Below are positions 33,701 through 41,696 of a stretch of 64,000 nucleotides of DNA, piece after piece (position 1 is the stretch's first letter; each line of letters begins with the position of its first letter). The stretch lies in contig NZ_JACWMX010000001.1 in the NCBI RefSeq assembly GCF_014773245.1, forward strand, positions 124,001-188,000, given 5' to 3'. Origin of the DNA: Mucilaginibacter glaciei (lineage in GTDB: Bacteria; Bacteroidota; Bacteroidia; Sphingobacteriales; Sphingobacteriaceae). The position numbers were made by a program, and so were the translations under genes. A model generated the notes under the pieces. It ran no database searches. It was not told the origin of the DNA and worked only from the letters and a program-made list of their open reading frames with translations.

Positions 33701-34033
33701 GCATCACGTGCAGGTACGCAAAGTAACAGTACGCGCTTATCTACATTTTACTTGCAAGATGGTTCGTTCTTGCGTTGTAATAACATCACCCTCGGATACA
33801 CTTTGCCGAAATTGGCAATTGGTAAATTAGGTTTGAGTAATGCGCGCATCTATGGCAGCGTGGTGAACGCCTTCACCATTACTAAATATAAAGGCTATAA
33901 CCCTGAGGTTGATTATAACTTCAGCAGCGGAGCGTCAAATACTACACAGCCGCCCAACCTGGCTCCTGGTATCGACTATGGCGTTTATCCCCTGGTACGT
34001 TCATTCAACGTGGGTATAAGAGCCGCGTTTTAA
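30752..34033 (+). CDS. SusC/RagA-type TonB-dependent transporter (organophosphate locus)
   Basis: This 1093-residue outer-membrane protein has a signal peptide to about residue 32, a carboxypeptidase-regulatory-like domain (VTGVVTDENNQPLPGVTVKIK), a linker LNEVVAIGYQT, a plug with IRVRGVGSFNASSDPLYVIDGYP and YGSRASGGVVLITTKRGKEG, and a barrel ending in AAF. It forms the usual pair with the SusD gene 18 bp downstream. A glycerophosphodiesterase follows, so the cargo may be glycerophosphodiesters or teichoic-acid-like polymers; no glycan-degrading enzymes are present. Cargo is inference. Confidence 0.92.
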   Translation: MNKKITSNLLKQAFNSISIALLLILSLSAQANKPKVHSATFAAVTGVVTDENNQPLPGVTVKIKNTITATSTNADGRYTINADKGSVLVFSFLGYLSQELTVGNGPLNLKMKPQYNMLNEVVAIGYQTMRKSDVTGAISSVKASELNLAAPTLGQALVGKVAGVQVSQTSGAPYQSTKIRVRGVGSFNASSDPLYVIDGYPANNDVYINPDDVESVDILKDAASAAIYGSRASGGVVLITTKRGKEGAGKFEYDVQVGSDQLAHKVKLLNSDDFAQLVIDGRNNAYHDLWENTGHVWNDAMYSDVNATRVANVGNAGSVQIPTYLYNFPTQSLIHQTVNTDWQDELYQNAFFQKHTLSFSGGSNGTKYYLSGGYQNQKGIIVTSGQERYNFRGNVESDINKRLHVSANMAYTSNFNREIQEGRFDHGPILGALIYMPFFPAYNSDGSLATNRAASESAAFGYQSIENPVALATRTKISRKGYRTNINAAVSYKIIDALTFKANLGTNTYNEKYDYYLPTSLSNGANPPGSPQSIAAATATAQTTNIVDQLAEFTLNYNKQFGKHKIDALGGYTIQKNMRDALSVSAKGFQNDNIPEITGKGADATFFTLNGGPTGKSNFTLLSYFGRVGYNYASKYFLTGSFRADGSSRFGPQNKYGYFPSVAAGWTVSEEPFYHNLLGDQSTLKVRASWGLSGNYNIGNYGYLQTLASPTGVVFGSNSAVASATYANGITDEKLSWESTSQYNVGLDVGLFKGRLSIIANYYLSNSYNLLYNQPISAISGSTTILTNLRNSEIRNKGFDFQMDGRAIAAKDFTLNLSGNISINRNKVTKLSGNNTIIINGAERSYLTNITQQGQAVGMFYGFKVAGFVTPENITKVAQSTAQSNPVHVGDLYFEDTNGDGKVNDADKTVIGNPYPDFTYGFALNATYKKFDVGASFNGSQGNSVLDGQDYYLYNMEGSGNQYADVVNRYRNAASPGNNTVFRASRAGTQSNSTRLSTFYLQDGSFLRCNNITLGYTLPKLAIGKLGLSNARIYGSVVNAFTITKYKGYNPEVDYNFSSGASNTTQPPNLAPGIDYGVYPLVRSFNVGIRAAF

Positions 34034-34051
34034 TCATTAAAATTCAACAAG

Positions 34052-35590
34052 ATGAAAAAGAAAATAATATTGATTGCAAGCGTGGCATTTTTAGCCACGG
34101 CCATGCCATCATGTAAAAAAGATTTTTTAGTACAAACCGACCCCAACGCTATTGAGTTGACAGCCAGCTTCCGGTCGCCGGATGACGTTTTAACCGCAGT
34201 AAATGGAATTTATCAATCATTGCGCAGCAGCAATAATATTGGCGAAAATAGCGGATTATGGACGGATGAGCGTTCTGACGATACCGGGCGTAACGATAAC
34301 CAGTCGAACGCAGGAGAGCCTTTTCAGTTTGGCGATTTTTCTATTTTGCCAAGTAACACATATCTAAAAAGTCATTGGGTTTCATTATATAGTACCATAT
34401 CAAGGGCTAACATCGTGTTGGCTAATATTGACCGTGTGACGTTTTCAGATCCGAATTTAAAGCTGCAATACATGGCCGAGGCGAAATTTTTACGTGCGGT
34501 AATGTATTTTGAGCTGGTGAGGACCTGGGGCGATGTACCACTGGTTACCAAACAATTCAAATCTGCTGATGAGGTGAACGAAAACACTTTTCGTGAAAAA
34601 CAGGCCCTTGTTTACGCGCTTATTGTAACAGATCTTAAGGATGCTTTGGCCAGTAACCTGCCAAACCTGCAAACTGGTGCTGGTATTGGCCGCGCATCAA
34701 AGGCAGCTATCAATGCTACACTTGGGAAAGTATATCTGACTATGGCTACCACACAAGATGCAGCTGCCAAAACAGCTAATTTAAACGACGCCAAAACATA
34801 TCTGACCGCAGCTTATGGCATGCGCACCTTTGGCGCGTTATCGAGCATCCCTTATGCCGACGTTTTTGATGTGAACAAAAAAGCTACCTGCCCTGAAATT
34901 GTTTGGCAAATTGTTAACAAGCAAGGCGATATCACCTATAGCTCCTCCATTGCAGCTAACAACCAGGCGAAGGGCGAAACCATAAACTCTCTTAAACCTG
35001 CATCAGGTTCGGGCGGTAACGTTACGCCCGATCTGATCAAAGAATACGAAGCGGGCGATCCGCGCATGGCATTCTCGGTTAAGTTTGCTAATGACCCTAT
35101 TGTAAAAGACTATTTTATCACCAAATTCAGGGATGCCAGTGCTGGTGCATCAAACCTGGGTTATGGCGGCAACGACTGGATCCTGATCCGTTTTGCAGAT
35201 GTGATGCTGATGCTTGCAGAAGTAAATAATTATCTTGGCGACCGTGCAGGTGCCATTACCCTGCTTGACCAGGTACGCACCCGGGCCGGCTTGACAACAT
35301 ACGCCGCAACGCTTACTGCAAACCCAACCTATGCAAGTAAATTTACAGACCTGCGTTTGGCAATTTTGCACGAGCGCCGTGTAGAGCTTGCCTTTGAGCA
35401 TCATCGCTGGTTTGACCTGCTGCGCACTTTTAGCACTGATGAGCTGGTAGCTTATTTTAAAGCAAAAAGCCAGGCAGATTTCGGCATTCCTAAGTTGGCT
35501 AACTTTAATACTAAAGACCGGTATTTTCCTATTCCGTTTGATGAGAATAAGCTAAATCCCGAAAAAATGTATCAAAATCCTGGTTATTAA
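34052..35590 (+). CDS. SusD/RagB-family nutrient-binding lipoprotein
   Basis: This 512-residue lipoprotein has a lipobox ending at C21 (ATAMPSC) then KKDFL. The SusD_RagB helices are typical: YMAEAKFLRAVMYFELVRTWGDVPLV, WILIRFADVMLMLAEVNNYLG, LAILHERRVELAFEHHRWFDLLRT, and the standard ending LNPEKMYQNPGY. It partners the upstream SusC. A terminator follows the stop by 10 bp. Confidence 0.95.
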   Translation: MKKKIILIASVAFLATAMPSCKKDFLVQTDPNAIELTASFRSPDDVLTAVNGIYQSLRSSNNIGENSGLWTDERSDDTGRNDNQSNAGEPFQFGDFSILPSNTYLKSHWVSLYSTISRANIVLANIDRVTFSDPNLKLQYMAEAKFLRAVMYFELVRTWGDVPLVTKQFKSADEVNENTFREKQALVYALIVTDLKDALASNLPNLQTGAGIGRASKAAINATLGKVYLTMATTQDAAAKTANLNDAKTYLTAAYGMRTFGALSSIPYADVFDVNKKATCPEIVWQIVNKQGDITYSSSIAANNQAKGETINSLKPASGSGGNVTPDLIKEYEAGDPRMAFSVKFANDPIVKDYFITKFRDASAGASNLGYGGNDWILIRFADVMLMLAEVNNYLGDRAGAITLLDQVRTRAGLTTYAATLTANPTYASKFTDLRLAILHERRVELAFEHHRWFDLLRTFSTDELVAYFKAKSQADFGIPKLANFNTKDRYFPIPFDENKLNPEKMYQNPGY

Positions 35591-35600
35591 TAACATTTTA

Positions 35601-35629
35601 GATGGGGAGGAAGCTCCCCATCTTTTTTT
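35601..35629 (+). terminator. Rho-independent terminator after the second susD
   Basis: The stem GATGGGGAG / CTCCCCATC with a GAAG loop and seven T ends only 7 nt before the next ATG. This is the same arrangement as at 12585-12610. Confidence 0.9.
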
Positions 35630-35636
35630 AAATCGT

Positions 35637-36494
35637 ATGAAAAAGTTAATTGTTTATTTGTGGCCGCTATTGTTGGCTTTAGGCGTTCATGGCCAAACAA
35701 AGGTTATGGTTGCCGCCCACCGTGGCGACTGGCGTAATGCGCCGGAAAACTCCTTACGCGCGTTTGAATACGCCGCCGCAATGGGTGTAGATATTGTAGA
35801 GCTTGACCTAAACAAAACCAAAGACGGCGAGATCGTGATCATGCATGATCAAACCATTGACCGTACCACCAATGGTAAAGGTAAGCCCGCTGATTTCACG
35901 TTAGAAGAGATCAAGAAATTTGGTTTAAAAAACGGACTTGGCCGCGTTACACGTAACCCAATCCCAACGCTAAAAGAAGTAATGTTAGCTTTAAAAGGAA
36001 AACCGGTTATGGTTAACCTGGATAAAAGTTACCCTTATTACGAAGAAGCCTTTGCTATTTTAAAACAAACAGGAACTTTAAAGCAAGCTATTTTTAAAGC
36101 GGAGGTTACTTATACCCAGTTAAAAGATAAATATCCACGATTAATTGATAGCATCATTTATATGCCAATTATTAATCTGGATAAGCCGGAGGCGAGGCAG
36201 ATTATTGGCGAATATCAGCAGCACATGCAACCGTTTGCATTTGAAATGAATTTTAAAAGCGATACATCTTTCCTTTTTAAGGATCCTAAACTTATAACCA
36301 GTAAAGGGTCTAAAATATGGTTAAACTCTCTTTGGGCATCGCTTAACAACGGGCACGATGATGATTTGGCAGTAGAGGAAAATAATACCAAGGATAGCTG
36401 GGAATGGCTGATTAACCACGGAGCCGGCGTGTTGCAAACGGACAGGCCAAAAGAACTGCTTTTGTATTTGAAAAAAAGAATGTTACGTCCGTAA
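35637..36494 (+). CDS. Secreted glycerophosphodiester phosphodiesterase
   Basis: This 285-residue GDPD TIM-barrel enzyme has a signal peptide (LWPLLLALGVHGQ). The catalytic and metal residues are H28-R29 in AAHRGD, E55 and D57 in VDIVELDL, and H70-D71 in IMHDQTIDRTTNGKG. It hydrolyses glycerophosphodiesters to an alcohol and glycerol-3-phosphate in the periplasm. It follows susCD after a terminator, so it is probably made at a lower level by readthrough. Confidence 0.92.
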   Translation: MKKLIVYLWPLLLALGVHGQTKVMVAAHRGDWRNAPENSLRAFEYAAAMGVDIVELDLNKTKDGEIVIMHDQTIDRTTNGKGKPADFTLEEIKKFGLKNGLGRVTRNPIPTLKEVMLALKGKPVMVNLDKSYPYYEEAFAILKQTGTLKQAIFKAEVTYTQLKDKYPRLIDSIIYMPIINLDKPEARQIIGEYQQHMQPFAFEMNFKSDTSFLFKDPKLITSKGSKIWLNSLWASLNNGHDDDLAVEENNTKDSWEWLINHGAGVLQTDRPKELLLYLKKRMLRP

Positions 36495-36656
36495 TTTGTC
36501 AGTGCCGTTAATGCTTAAGTGACTAAGTGTTGCCGTTGCCTTTTTGAGCACGGTTGGATTTAAATAATATGATGAATCTTCTGCGCTAAACTACAAGGAC
36601 TCAAACAACACATATTCTTTTGCTTTTCGGATAATTGGTATTAGAGCCAATTACTG

Positions 36657-36705
36657 CTTATTAAAAAAACCTTTAAATCAACGATTTAAAGGTTTTTTTA
36701 ATAAG
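36657..36705. terminator. Perfect 23-bp hairpin with AAC loop
   Basis: The two 23-nt arms are exact complements around a 3-nt loop, with A7 and T7 runs inside the stem, so it can terminate in both directions. It lies about 160 bp after the phosphodiesterase gene. Confidence 0.8.
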
Positions 36706-36882
36706 CGGGGAGTATGAATGTGAATCTTAGTTGGAATTTGCTTATTTCCAATAATTATAATATTAAAGTTGAATTTTTTGATTTATAGCGCTTTAGAAGC
36801 TTTCTGGAACCTGTTGTTTCGTTATGTTACATGTCACCAAAAGGATGCTATTTATAGTATATTTTGGATTGGTCTTAAAATA

Positions 36883-36917
36883 AAAAACGCCTTAAATGAT
36901 GAATTTAAGGCGTTTTT
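36883..36917 (-). terminator. Terminator of tRNA-Ser
   Basis: A 15-bp stem (AAAAACGCCTTAAAT and its complement) with a 5-nt loop, T-rich on the minus strand, lies 22 bp downstream of the tRNA. Confidence 0.75.
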
Positions 36918-36939
36918 AAATTGCTTGATATGCTATCAG

Positions 36940-37024
36940 CGGAGAGCTAGGGATTCGAACCCCAGGACCTGTTACAGTCAACAGTTTTCAAGACTGCCGC
37001 AATCGACCACTCTGCCAGCTCTCC
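36940..37024 (-). tRNA. tRNA-Ser(UGA)
   Basis: On the minus strand a full class II cloverleaf can be read. The acceptor is GGAGAGC paired with GCTCTCC plus discriminator G. The D arm is GGCAGAGTGGTCGATTGCGGCA and the anticodon loop CTTGAAA (anticodon TGA) lies in an ACTG-closed stem. A long variable arm typical of serine and TTCGAATC in the T loop complete it. CCA is not encoded. Confidence 0.95.
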
Positions 37025-37114
37025 GGGGACAAAAGTACAAATCCGGGGCGAATTGCCAAACCCGATGTTAACTTTTTTTAAATTAATTGTAATGGTTTGA
37101 CAGTCATTGCCTTA

Positions 37115-38092
37115 TTAGGGTTTCTGCTCCGTTTTCCGGGTGCGGAAAGTATTAAACCGGGGTTTTACGATGCGGATGGTGCGCTTGGAAAGGTCAACAC
37201 TTGCGTTTAATTCAAAGCCGATGAGTAAAATAAGCGAGTTAAGGTAAAGATAAATCATCACTACGATAAGTGTACCAATGGTGCCGTATACTTTATTGTA
37301 TGACGAAAAGTTGTTGGTGTAGTAAGTAAACCCGATTGAGGTTACTATAGCCAGCGAAGTAGCCAGTATCGAGCCCGGGTTAATAAATTTCCATTTCTGT
37401 TTATTAGACGGGCCGTATCGGTACAGGATGCAAACGCTTACAAAAAATATCACCAGGATAATGAGCCATTTAGTTAAAGCGATAAGGTATGACCAAAAAT
37501 GTGCCTCGCTCCCAAACTGGTCTTTAATAAATTCAATGACCGTTTGCCCGGCTATCATGATAACGATAGCGATTAGCAGGGCGATGCTTATAGTAACCGT
37601 TAGGATAAGTGCTATGAGTCGCCTTTTTAGCCATGTACGCGTCTCTAATATTAAAGACGACTTGTTGAACGCCTGCATAAGGTTACTTACTCCATTTGTC
37701 GCAAAATACAGGGCCGTTATAAAACCGAAGGAAAGTAATTTACCGTTTTGGATCTTTACAATTCCTACAATGGTCGACTTAAAGGCATCGTAAGCATTGG
37801 TTGGCATGATCAGTCCAAATAAGCTCAATAAATCATCCTGAAAATGATTGATGGGTATGTAAGCGATCAGGGTAAATAAGAAGATTATTGCCGGGAATAA
37901 GGCAAGCATAAAGTTATATGCCAGTGCTGCCGCGCGGTTAGTTAACGACGTTTTTTGGATCTCCTCTATAAAGAACACTACCACCGTATATAGTGGCAAC
38001 GGACGGAAGCCGGGGATGTAGACAGCTTTAGCCCAATCTGTTATATATTGGTAAAATTTAAAGCGGTTGAGGATGCGGTGAGCCCATTTCAT
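37115..38092 (-). CDS. YihY/BrkB-family membrane protein
   Basis: This 325-residue inner-membrane protein has six helices between about residues 50 and 300 and the family signature LTNRAAALAYNFMLALFPAIIFLF near the N-terminus. It also has ATNGVSNLMQAFN and YGPSNKQKWKFINPGSILAT with a conserved YGTIGTLIVVMIYLYLNSLILLIGFELNA. The old RNase BN name is wrong for this family; the role is unknown. The C-terminus is basic. It begins 9 bp after the thioesterase gene ends, in the mltG gene group. Confidence 0.92.
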   Translation of the reverse strand: MKWAHRILNRFKFYQYITDWAKAVYIPGFRPLPLYTVVVFFIEEIQKTSLTNRAAALAYNFMLALFPAIIFLFTLIAYIPINHFQDDLLSLFGLIMPTNAYDAFKSTIVGIVKIQNGKLLSFGFITALYFATNGVSNLMQAFNKSSLILETRTWLKRRLIALILTVTISIALLIAIVIMIAGQTVIEFIKDQFGSEAHFWSYLIALTKWLIILVIFFVSVCILYRYGPSNKQKWKFINPGSILATSLAIVTSIGFTYYTNNFSSYNKVYGTIGTLIVVMIYLYLNSLILLIGFELNASVDLSKRTIRIVKPRFNTFRTRKTEQKP

Positions 38093-38101
38093 TACCGCAA
38101 A

Positions 38102-38509
38102 TTACTCAAAAAAAGGCATCAGTTTGTCAATAAATTCTTGTGGGGGTAAACAGGGCCGGTTAGTTTTCATATTGATAAAAGCTAACAGTGTTTCGCCGAT
38201 GTGTATCAATTCTTCCTGCTCGTTATAAAGGTCATACTTAAAATGGATCTTAACGCCGGGCATTTTGGCCATGGTTACATTGATAGTGATCTCTTCATCG
38301 TACCGTGCGGGTTTCAGATATTTGCAATGCATCTCTAAAACCGGCATCATAATACCTGAGGCTTCCATCCCGGCGTAAGTAAGGCCAAGGCTCCGCAGCA
38401 TCTCCACACGGCCCACCTCAAAAAATTCGGCGTAGTTACCGTAGTACATGTACCCCATCTGGTCGGTTTCGCCGTAGCGCACCCTCAATTTAGTGGAATG
38501 GGTAAACAT
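38102..38509 (-). CDS. YbgC/FadM-type acyl-CoA thioesterase
   Basis: This 135-residue hotdog-fold protein has the active-site stretch VRYGETDQMGYMYYGNYAEFFEVGR. It is expected to hydrolyse acyl-CoA thioesters in the cytoplasm. Its ATG overlaps the mltG stop by one base (TAATG). Confidence 0.88.
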   Translation of the reverse strand: MFTHSTKLRVRYGETDQMGYMYYGNYAEFFEVGRVEMLRSLGLTYAGMEASGIMMPVLEMHCKYLKPARYDEEITINVTMAKMPGVKIHFKYDLYNEQEELIHIGETLLAFINMKTNRPCLPPQEFIDKLMPFFE

Positions 38510-39561
38510 TAGCGTTTAATGTTTCTATCATTTAAAGCCTGTTGCCATTTACGGGCGTTTACTTTATGCTCGGCCTCGTTGATTGCGAAGTTGTGGTAGC
38601 CTGAAAAATCTTCTTTAGCGCACATGTAAATGTATTCGCTCTTTTTAGGGTCAAGCACTGCCTTAATTGCATTTACAGATGGCATCATCACCGGGCCCGG
38701 AGGCAGGCCTTTGTATAAATAGGTATTATATGGTGAATCTTTCACCAGGTATTTATTAAGCACCCGTTTGATAGTAAAGTCATTCATAGCAAAAATAACG
38801 GTAGGGTCGCTTTGCAGCTTCATCCCTTTTTGGAGCCGATTGAGGTATAACCCGGCAATAGCAGGCATTTCGTCATCATGCAAAGCTTCCGCGTCGACTA
38901 TCGAGGCTAAAACGGATACTTCCTGCGGGTTTAAGTTTAAAGCTGCCGCTTTTTGCTTACGTTCTGCCGTCCAGAATTTTTCATAGTTGGCATACATCCG
39001 CTTAAAGAATTTCTCGGGCGTGGTGTTCCAGTAAAACTGGTAGGAGTTAGGGATGATGATCGTATAAATATTATCGCGGGTAAAACCATACTGCTCCGCA
39101 AATTTAGCCGAGTCGAGGTATTTGATAAACGACACGGAATCGGGCTCTAATTTTTTTGATACGAAACCGGCGAATTGCTCCTTCAACCTTAAATTATGAA
39201 AAGCCACCGTTACAGGCTCCTGCGTGCCCGATTTTAGCATATTGATTAGGCTACGGTTGCTGATGCCCGCCTTTAGACGGTACTTACCCGGTTTTACATG
39301 GGTAATGTATTTCATATTATGCGCGGCCCACATAAAGGTGGTGGTATCTTTAACTATGCCCTGCTCGCGAATGGTTTTGTACACTTCGTCAAAGGTGGCA
39401 TCGGTGTGGATGTACAGATACCCCTGCTTATCAGTAACATTAGGGCCAAATAAGCGCAGATAATAAAATATACCGGTACCGGCAAGGGCCAACACTACGA
39501 TAACGACCAGTGCGATAATAAATTTCTTGAAGGTTCCTGATGACGAATTTTGGGATGTCAT
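38509..39561 (-). CDS. mltG: Endolytic murein transglycosylase MltG
   Basis: This 350-residue protein has one N-terminal transmembrane helix (12-34), a LysM-like middle and a YceG catalytic domain (LASIVDAEA with the conserved glutamate, GLYLNRLQKGMKLQSDPTVIFA, TYLYKGLPPGPVMMPS, GYHNFAINEAEHK). It cleaves nascent peptidoglycan strands at the inner membrane. It lies downstream of the rhodanese gene by 21 bp, in a PASTA-rhodanese-mltG-thioesterase-yihY run. Confidence 0.93.
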   Translation of the reverse strand: MTSQNSSSGTFKKFIIALVVIVVLALAGTGIFYYLRLFGPNVTDKQGYLYIHTDATFDEVYKTIREQGIVKDTTTFMWAAHNMKYITHVKPGKYRLKAGISNRSLINMLKSGTQEPVTVAFHNLRLKEQFAGFVSKKLEPDSVSFIKYLDSAKFAEQYGFTRDNIYTIIIPNSYQFYWNTTPEKFFKRMYANYEKFWTAERKQKAAALNLNPQEVSVLASIVDAEALHDDEMPAIAGLYLNRLQKGMKLQSDPTVIFAMNDFTIKRVLNKYLVKDSPYNTYLYKGLPPGPVMMPSVNAIKAVLDPKKSEYIYMCAKEDFSGYHNFAINEAEHKVNARKWQQALNDRNIKR

Positions 39562-39582
39562 ATCAATTGGGGAAAGTTGTGT

Positions 39583-39885
39583 TTACTTTTTAATTTTATG
39601 CAGAGCCTTTAACCCGCCGGTTAGGTTAAGCACATGGTTGTAACCGTTTTGACTGAGTATGTTTACAGCTGCTTCACTTCGGATGCCTGCACTGCAAATA
39701 ACGATTATCTCGTCCTTTTTGTTGTACCGAAGCGTGGTTAAGTTATCGGCCAGCTTTGCCACGGGAATATTTTGACCACCAATATTAAAAGTATGGTATT
39801 CAATTACCTCTCTAACATCAAGCAGGTTAAAAATTTCGCCGTTGCCCATCCGCCGCTGTAATTCTGCTGCACTAATTTGGAACAT
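39583..39885 (-). CDS. Single-domain rhodanese-like protein
   Basis: This 100-residue rhodanese domain has NLLDVREVIEYHTFNIGGQNIPVAKL and the catalytic cysteine in VICSAGIRSEAA. It is likely a cytoplasmic sulfurtransferase. It overlaps the end of the PASTA gene by 14 nt. Confidence 0.9.
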   Translation of the reverse strand: MFQISAAELQRRMGNGEIFNLLDVREVIEYHTFNIGGQNIPVAKLADNLTTLRYNKKDEIIVICSAGIRSEAAVNILSQNGYNHVLNLTGGLKALHKIKK

Positions 39886-40663
39886 TTGGTGCTTTGCCTT
39901 GTGAAACGGTAAGGTTTATACGGGTGCCTATACTGGTTTTGCTGGTGCTATCACTCTTCATCGGCGACTGCGAAACCACCGTGACGTTGGTGCTATCGGT
40001 TATGCTGCCTTCATAAGTTATAGTGCCTATAGTTAAGCCTGCACCTTTAATAGAAAATTTGGCGGCATCCAGGTCAAGGTTGATCAGCTCGGGGATATCA
40101 ACTTCGCTTGCGCCTTCACCGTTACCCAAAACCAGGTCAAGCCGCGAGCCCTTTGGTAACTTAGTGCCCGGCTTAATTACCTGCCCGTTAAAGCGTACCT
40201 CTAAAATGCGGTCGCGGGCTATGTCGCTTCGGTAGGTGGTGTCGCCAATTTTTAAGCCGTAGTTGGATAGGGTAGCCACCGCTTCGCGATATATGCTTTG
40301 CTCGGTTATCAGATCGGGCAGGGATACGTTTGGTGCCAATTGCGTTACCATGGTTAAGTATATGGTACGGCCTTCTTTTACATTAGTGCCGGCATCAGGG
40401 TCTTGCTCTACAACAGTGCCTGGGGCTTCATCTGGTACATAAACACTGTCAATTTTAATGTTAAAACCCTGTTCTTTTAAAGTAGCCAGGGCCCGGTCAA
40501 TATTTTGTCCTTTAAGTTTTGGAACCGGGATGCCCTCACCATGGCGGGTGTAATAACCCAGGCTAAAAAAGGCGATCAATACCACGCCGATAACGGAAGC
40601 GATAACCAATAAAATGGTGTTTCTGAATTGCCTTGTTTTTAAATAAGCCCCTAAATTACTCAT
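39872..40663 (-). CDS. PASTA-domain membrane protein
   Basis: This 263-residue protein has a transmembrane helix at 15-36 and three extracytoplasmic PASTA domains (about 45-107, 110-182, 186-257), each with the TVxEQDPDAGTxVKEG-type ending. PASTA domains bind uncrosslinked peptidoglycan, but no kinase domain is attached. Its association with ddl and mltG points to wall synthesis. Confidence 0.9.
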   Translation of the reverse strand: MSNLGAYLKTRQFRNTILLVIASVIGVVLIAFFSLGYYTRHGEGIPVPKLKGQNIDRALATLKEQGFNIKIDSVYVPDEAPGTVVEQDPDAGTNVKEGRTIYLTMVTQLAPNVSLPDLITEQSIYREAVATLSNYGLKIGDTTYRSDIARDRILEVRFNGQVIKPGTKLPKGSRLDLVLGNGEGASEVDIPELINLDLDAAKFSIKGAGLTIGTITYEGSITDSTNVTVVSQSPMKSDSTSKTSIGTRINLTVSQGKAPNVPN

Positions 40664-40702
40664 ACCGATAGATCAAAAAATTACAACCAAACATAGGGAA
40701 TA

Positions 40703-40734
40703 ATTTCGGATTTCAGATTTTCGATTTCGGATTT
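40703..40734. repeat. Short degenerate ATTTCGGATTT repeat
   Basis: Three imperfect copies of ATTTCGGATTT/CAGATTTTCG lie back to back in the gap between the PASTA and AraC genes. Tracts of this type look like the dispersed intergenic repeats seen in this family; that link is from memory. Confidence 0.35.
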
Positions 40735-40766
40735 ACCGTTTAGATAGACTGTTTACCGGGGGCTTA

Positions 40767-41684
40767 TCAATTAAACGATGCCCGGAATTCAAGTGGCGAT
40801 AATTCGGTTTTTGTTTTGAATAATTTACTGAACGACTGTGGGTGTTCAAACCCTAACTGATAAGCTATTTCGCTTACAGAAAGGGCAGTAGTAGAAAGCT
40901 TTTGCTTTGCCTTTTCGATAAGGTAATTATGGATGTGCTGCTGCGTACTTTGGCCGGTCAGGGTTTTAAGTGAGCCGCTTAGGTAATTTGGCGATACATT
41001 TAATGCGTTAGCAATATGTTGAACGCTGGGTATGCCTTTTTCCATCAGGCTATCATTTTCAAAATAATCTTTTAGGATAGTTTCCAACCTGTCGAGCAGT
41101 TGGTGGTTGGAAATTTTGCGGGTGATGAATTGCCGGTGGTAAAACCGGTCCGAGTAGTTGAGCAGGAGCTCTATTTGCGCGATGATAATGTCCTGACTAA
41201 ATTGATCTATGTTAGCATGATATTCGCTGTGGATGTTTTGCATAATGCCGTCAACAATGGTTTCTTCCTTGTCTGACAGGAACAGCGCCTCGTTTACGGA
41301 ATAATCAAAATATTCATAGTTTTTTACGGTTTTGGCTAAGGCCGTATTCCATAAAAAATCGGGATGGAACAGCAGCATCCACCCCGATTGATTTATTTGC
41401 GTTTTGCGGTCAACCTCCAGCCTTAAAACCTGGCCGGGCGCCATAAAGAACATCGTGCCTTCATCAAAATCATATTGCTGCTGCCCATACTTCATCTTTA
41501 CATTGAAGTTTTTTTTCATAGCAATAGAGTAAAAATCCTTTATCACAGTCACTTCTCCGGCGGGCATTTCATTAACGTCCTTCAAATTGATTACGCTCAC
41601 CAATGGGTGCTCCGGCTTGGGCAAACCCCTGAACTGATGAAATTCGCTGATCGTTTTAATGCGGAAAGGAGGTGTGGCAGCCAT
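40767..41684 (-). CDS. AraC-family transcriptional regulator
   Basis: This 305-residue protein has an N-terminal cupin-like sensor (GTMFFMAPGQVLRLE) and a C-terminal AraC double helix-turn-helix at about 205-302 (VQHIANALNVSPNYLSGSLKTLTGQ, LSVSEIAYQLGFEHPQSFSKLFKTKT). It lies 12 bp downstream of the NmrA-type gene, which it probably controls. Confidence 0.9.
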   Translation of the reverse strand: MAATPPFRIKTISEFHQFRGLPKPEHPLVSVINLKDVNEMPAGEVTVIKDFYSIAMKKNFNVKMKYGQQQYDFDEGTMFFMAPGQVLRLEVDRKTQINQSGWMLLFHPDFLWNTALAKTVKNYEYFDYSVNEALFLSDKEETIVDGIMQNIHSEYHANIDQFSQDIIIAQIELLLNYSDRFYHRQFITRKISNHQLLDRLETILKDYFENDSLMEKGIPSVQHIANALNVSPNYLSGSLKTLTGQSTQQHIHNYLIEKAKQKLSTTALSVSEIAYQLGFEHPQSFSKLFKTKTELSPLEFRASFN

Positions 41685-41696
41685 ATGACAAAGTAC

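Larger units (their letters stand above)
36495..36940. other. Intergenic region with two hairpins before tRNA-Ser
   Basis: These 446 bases hold no protein gene, but contain a 23-bp perfect hairpin (36657-36705) and the tRNA terminator (36883-36917). A 100-codon frame from 36769 runs across the tRNA on the opposite strand and is not a gene. Confidence 0.6.

Noticed and set aside
36769..37071. 100-codon ORF
   Set aside because: It runs antisense across the tRNA-Ser gene and its terminator; the protein is not plausible.
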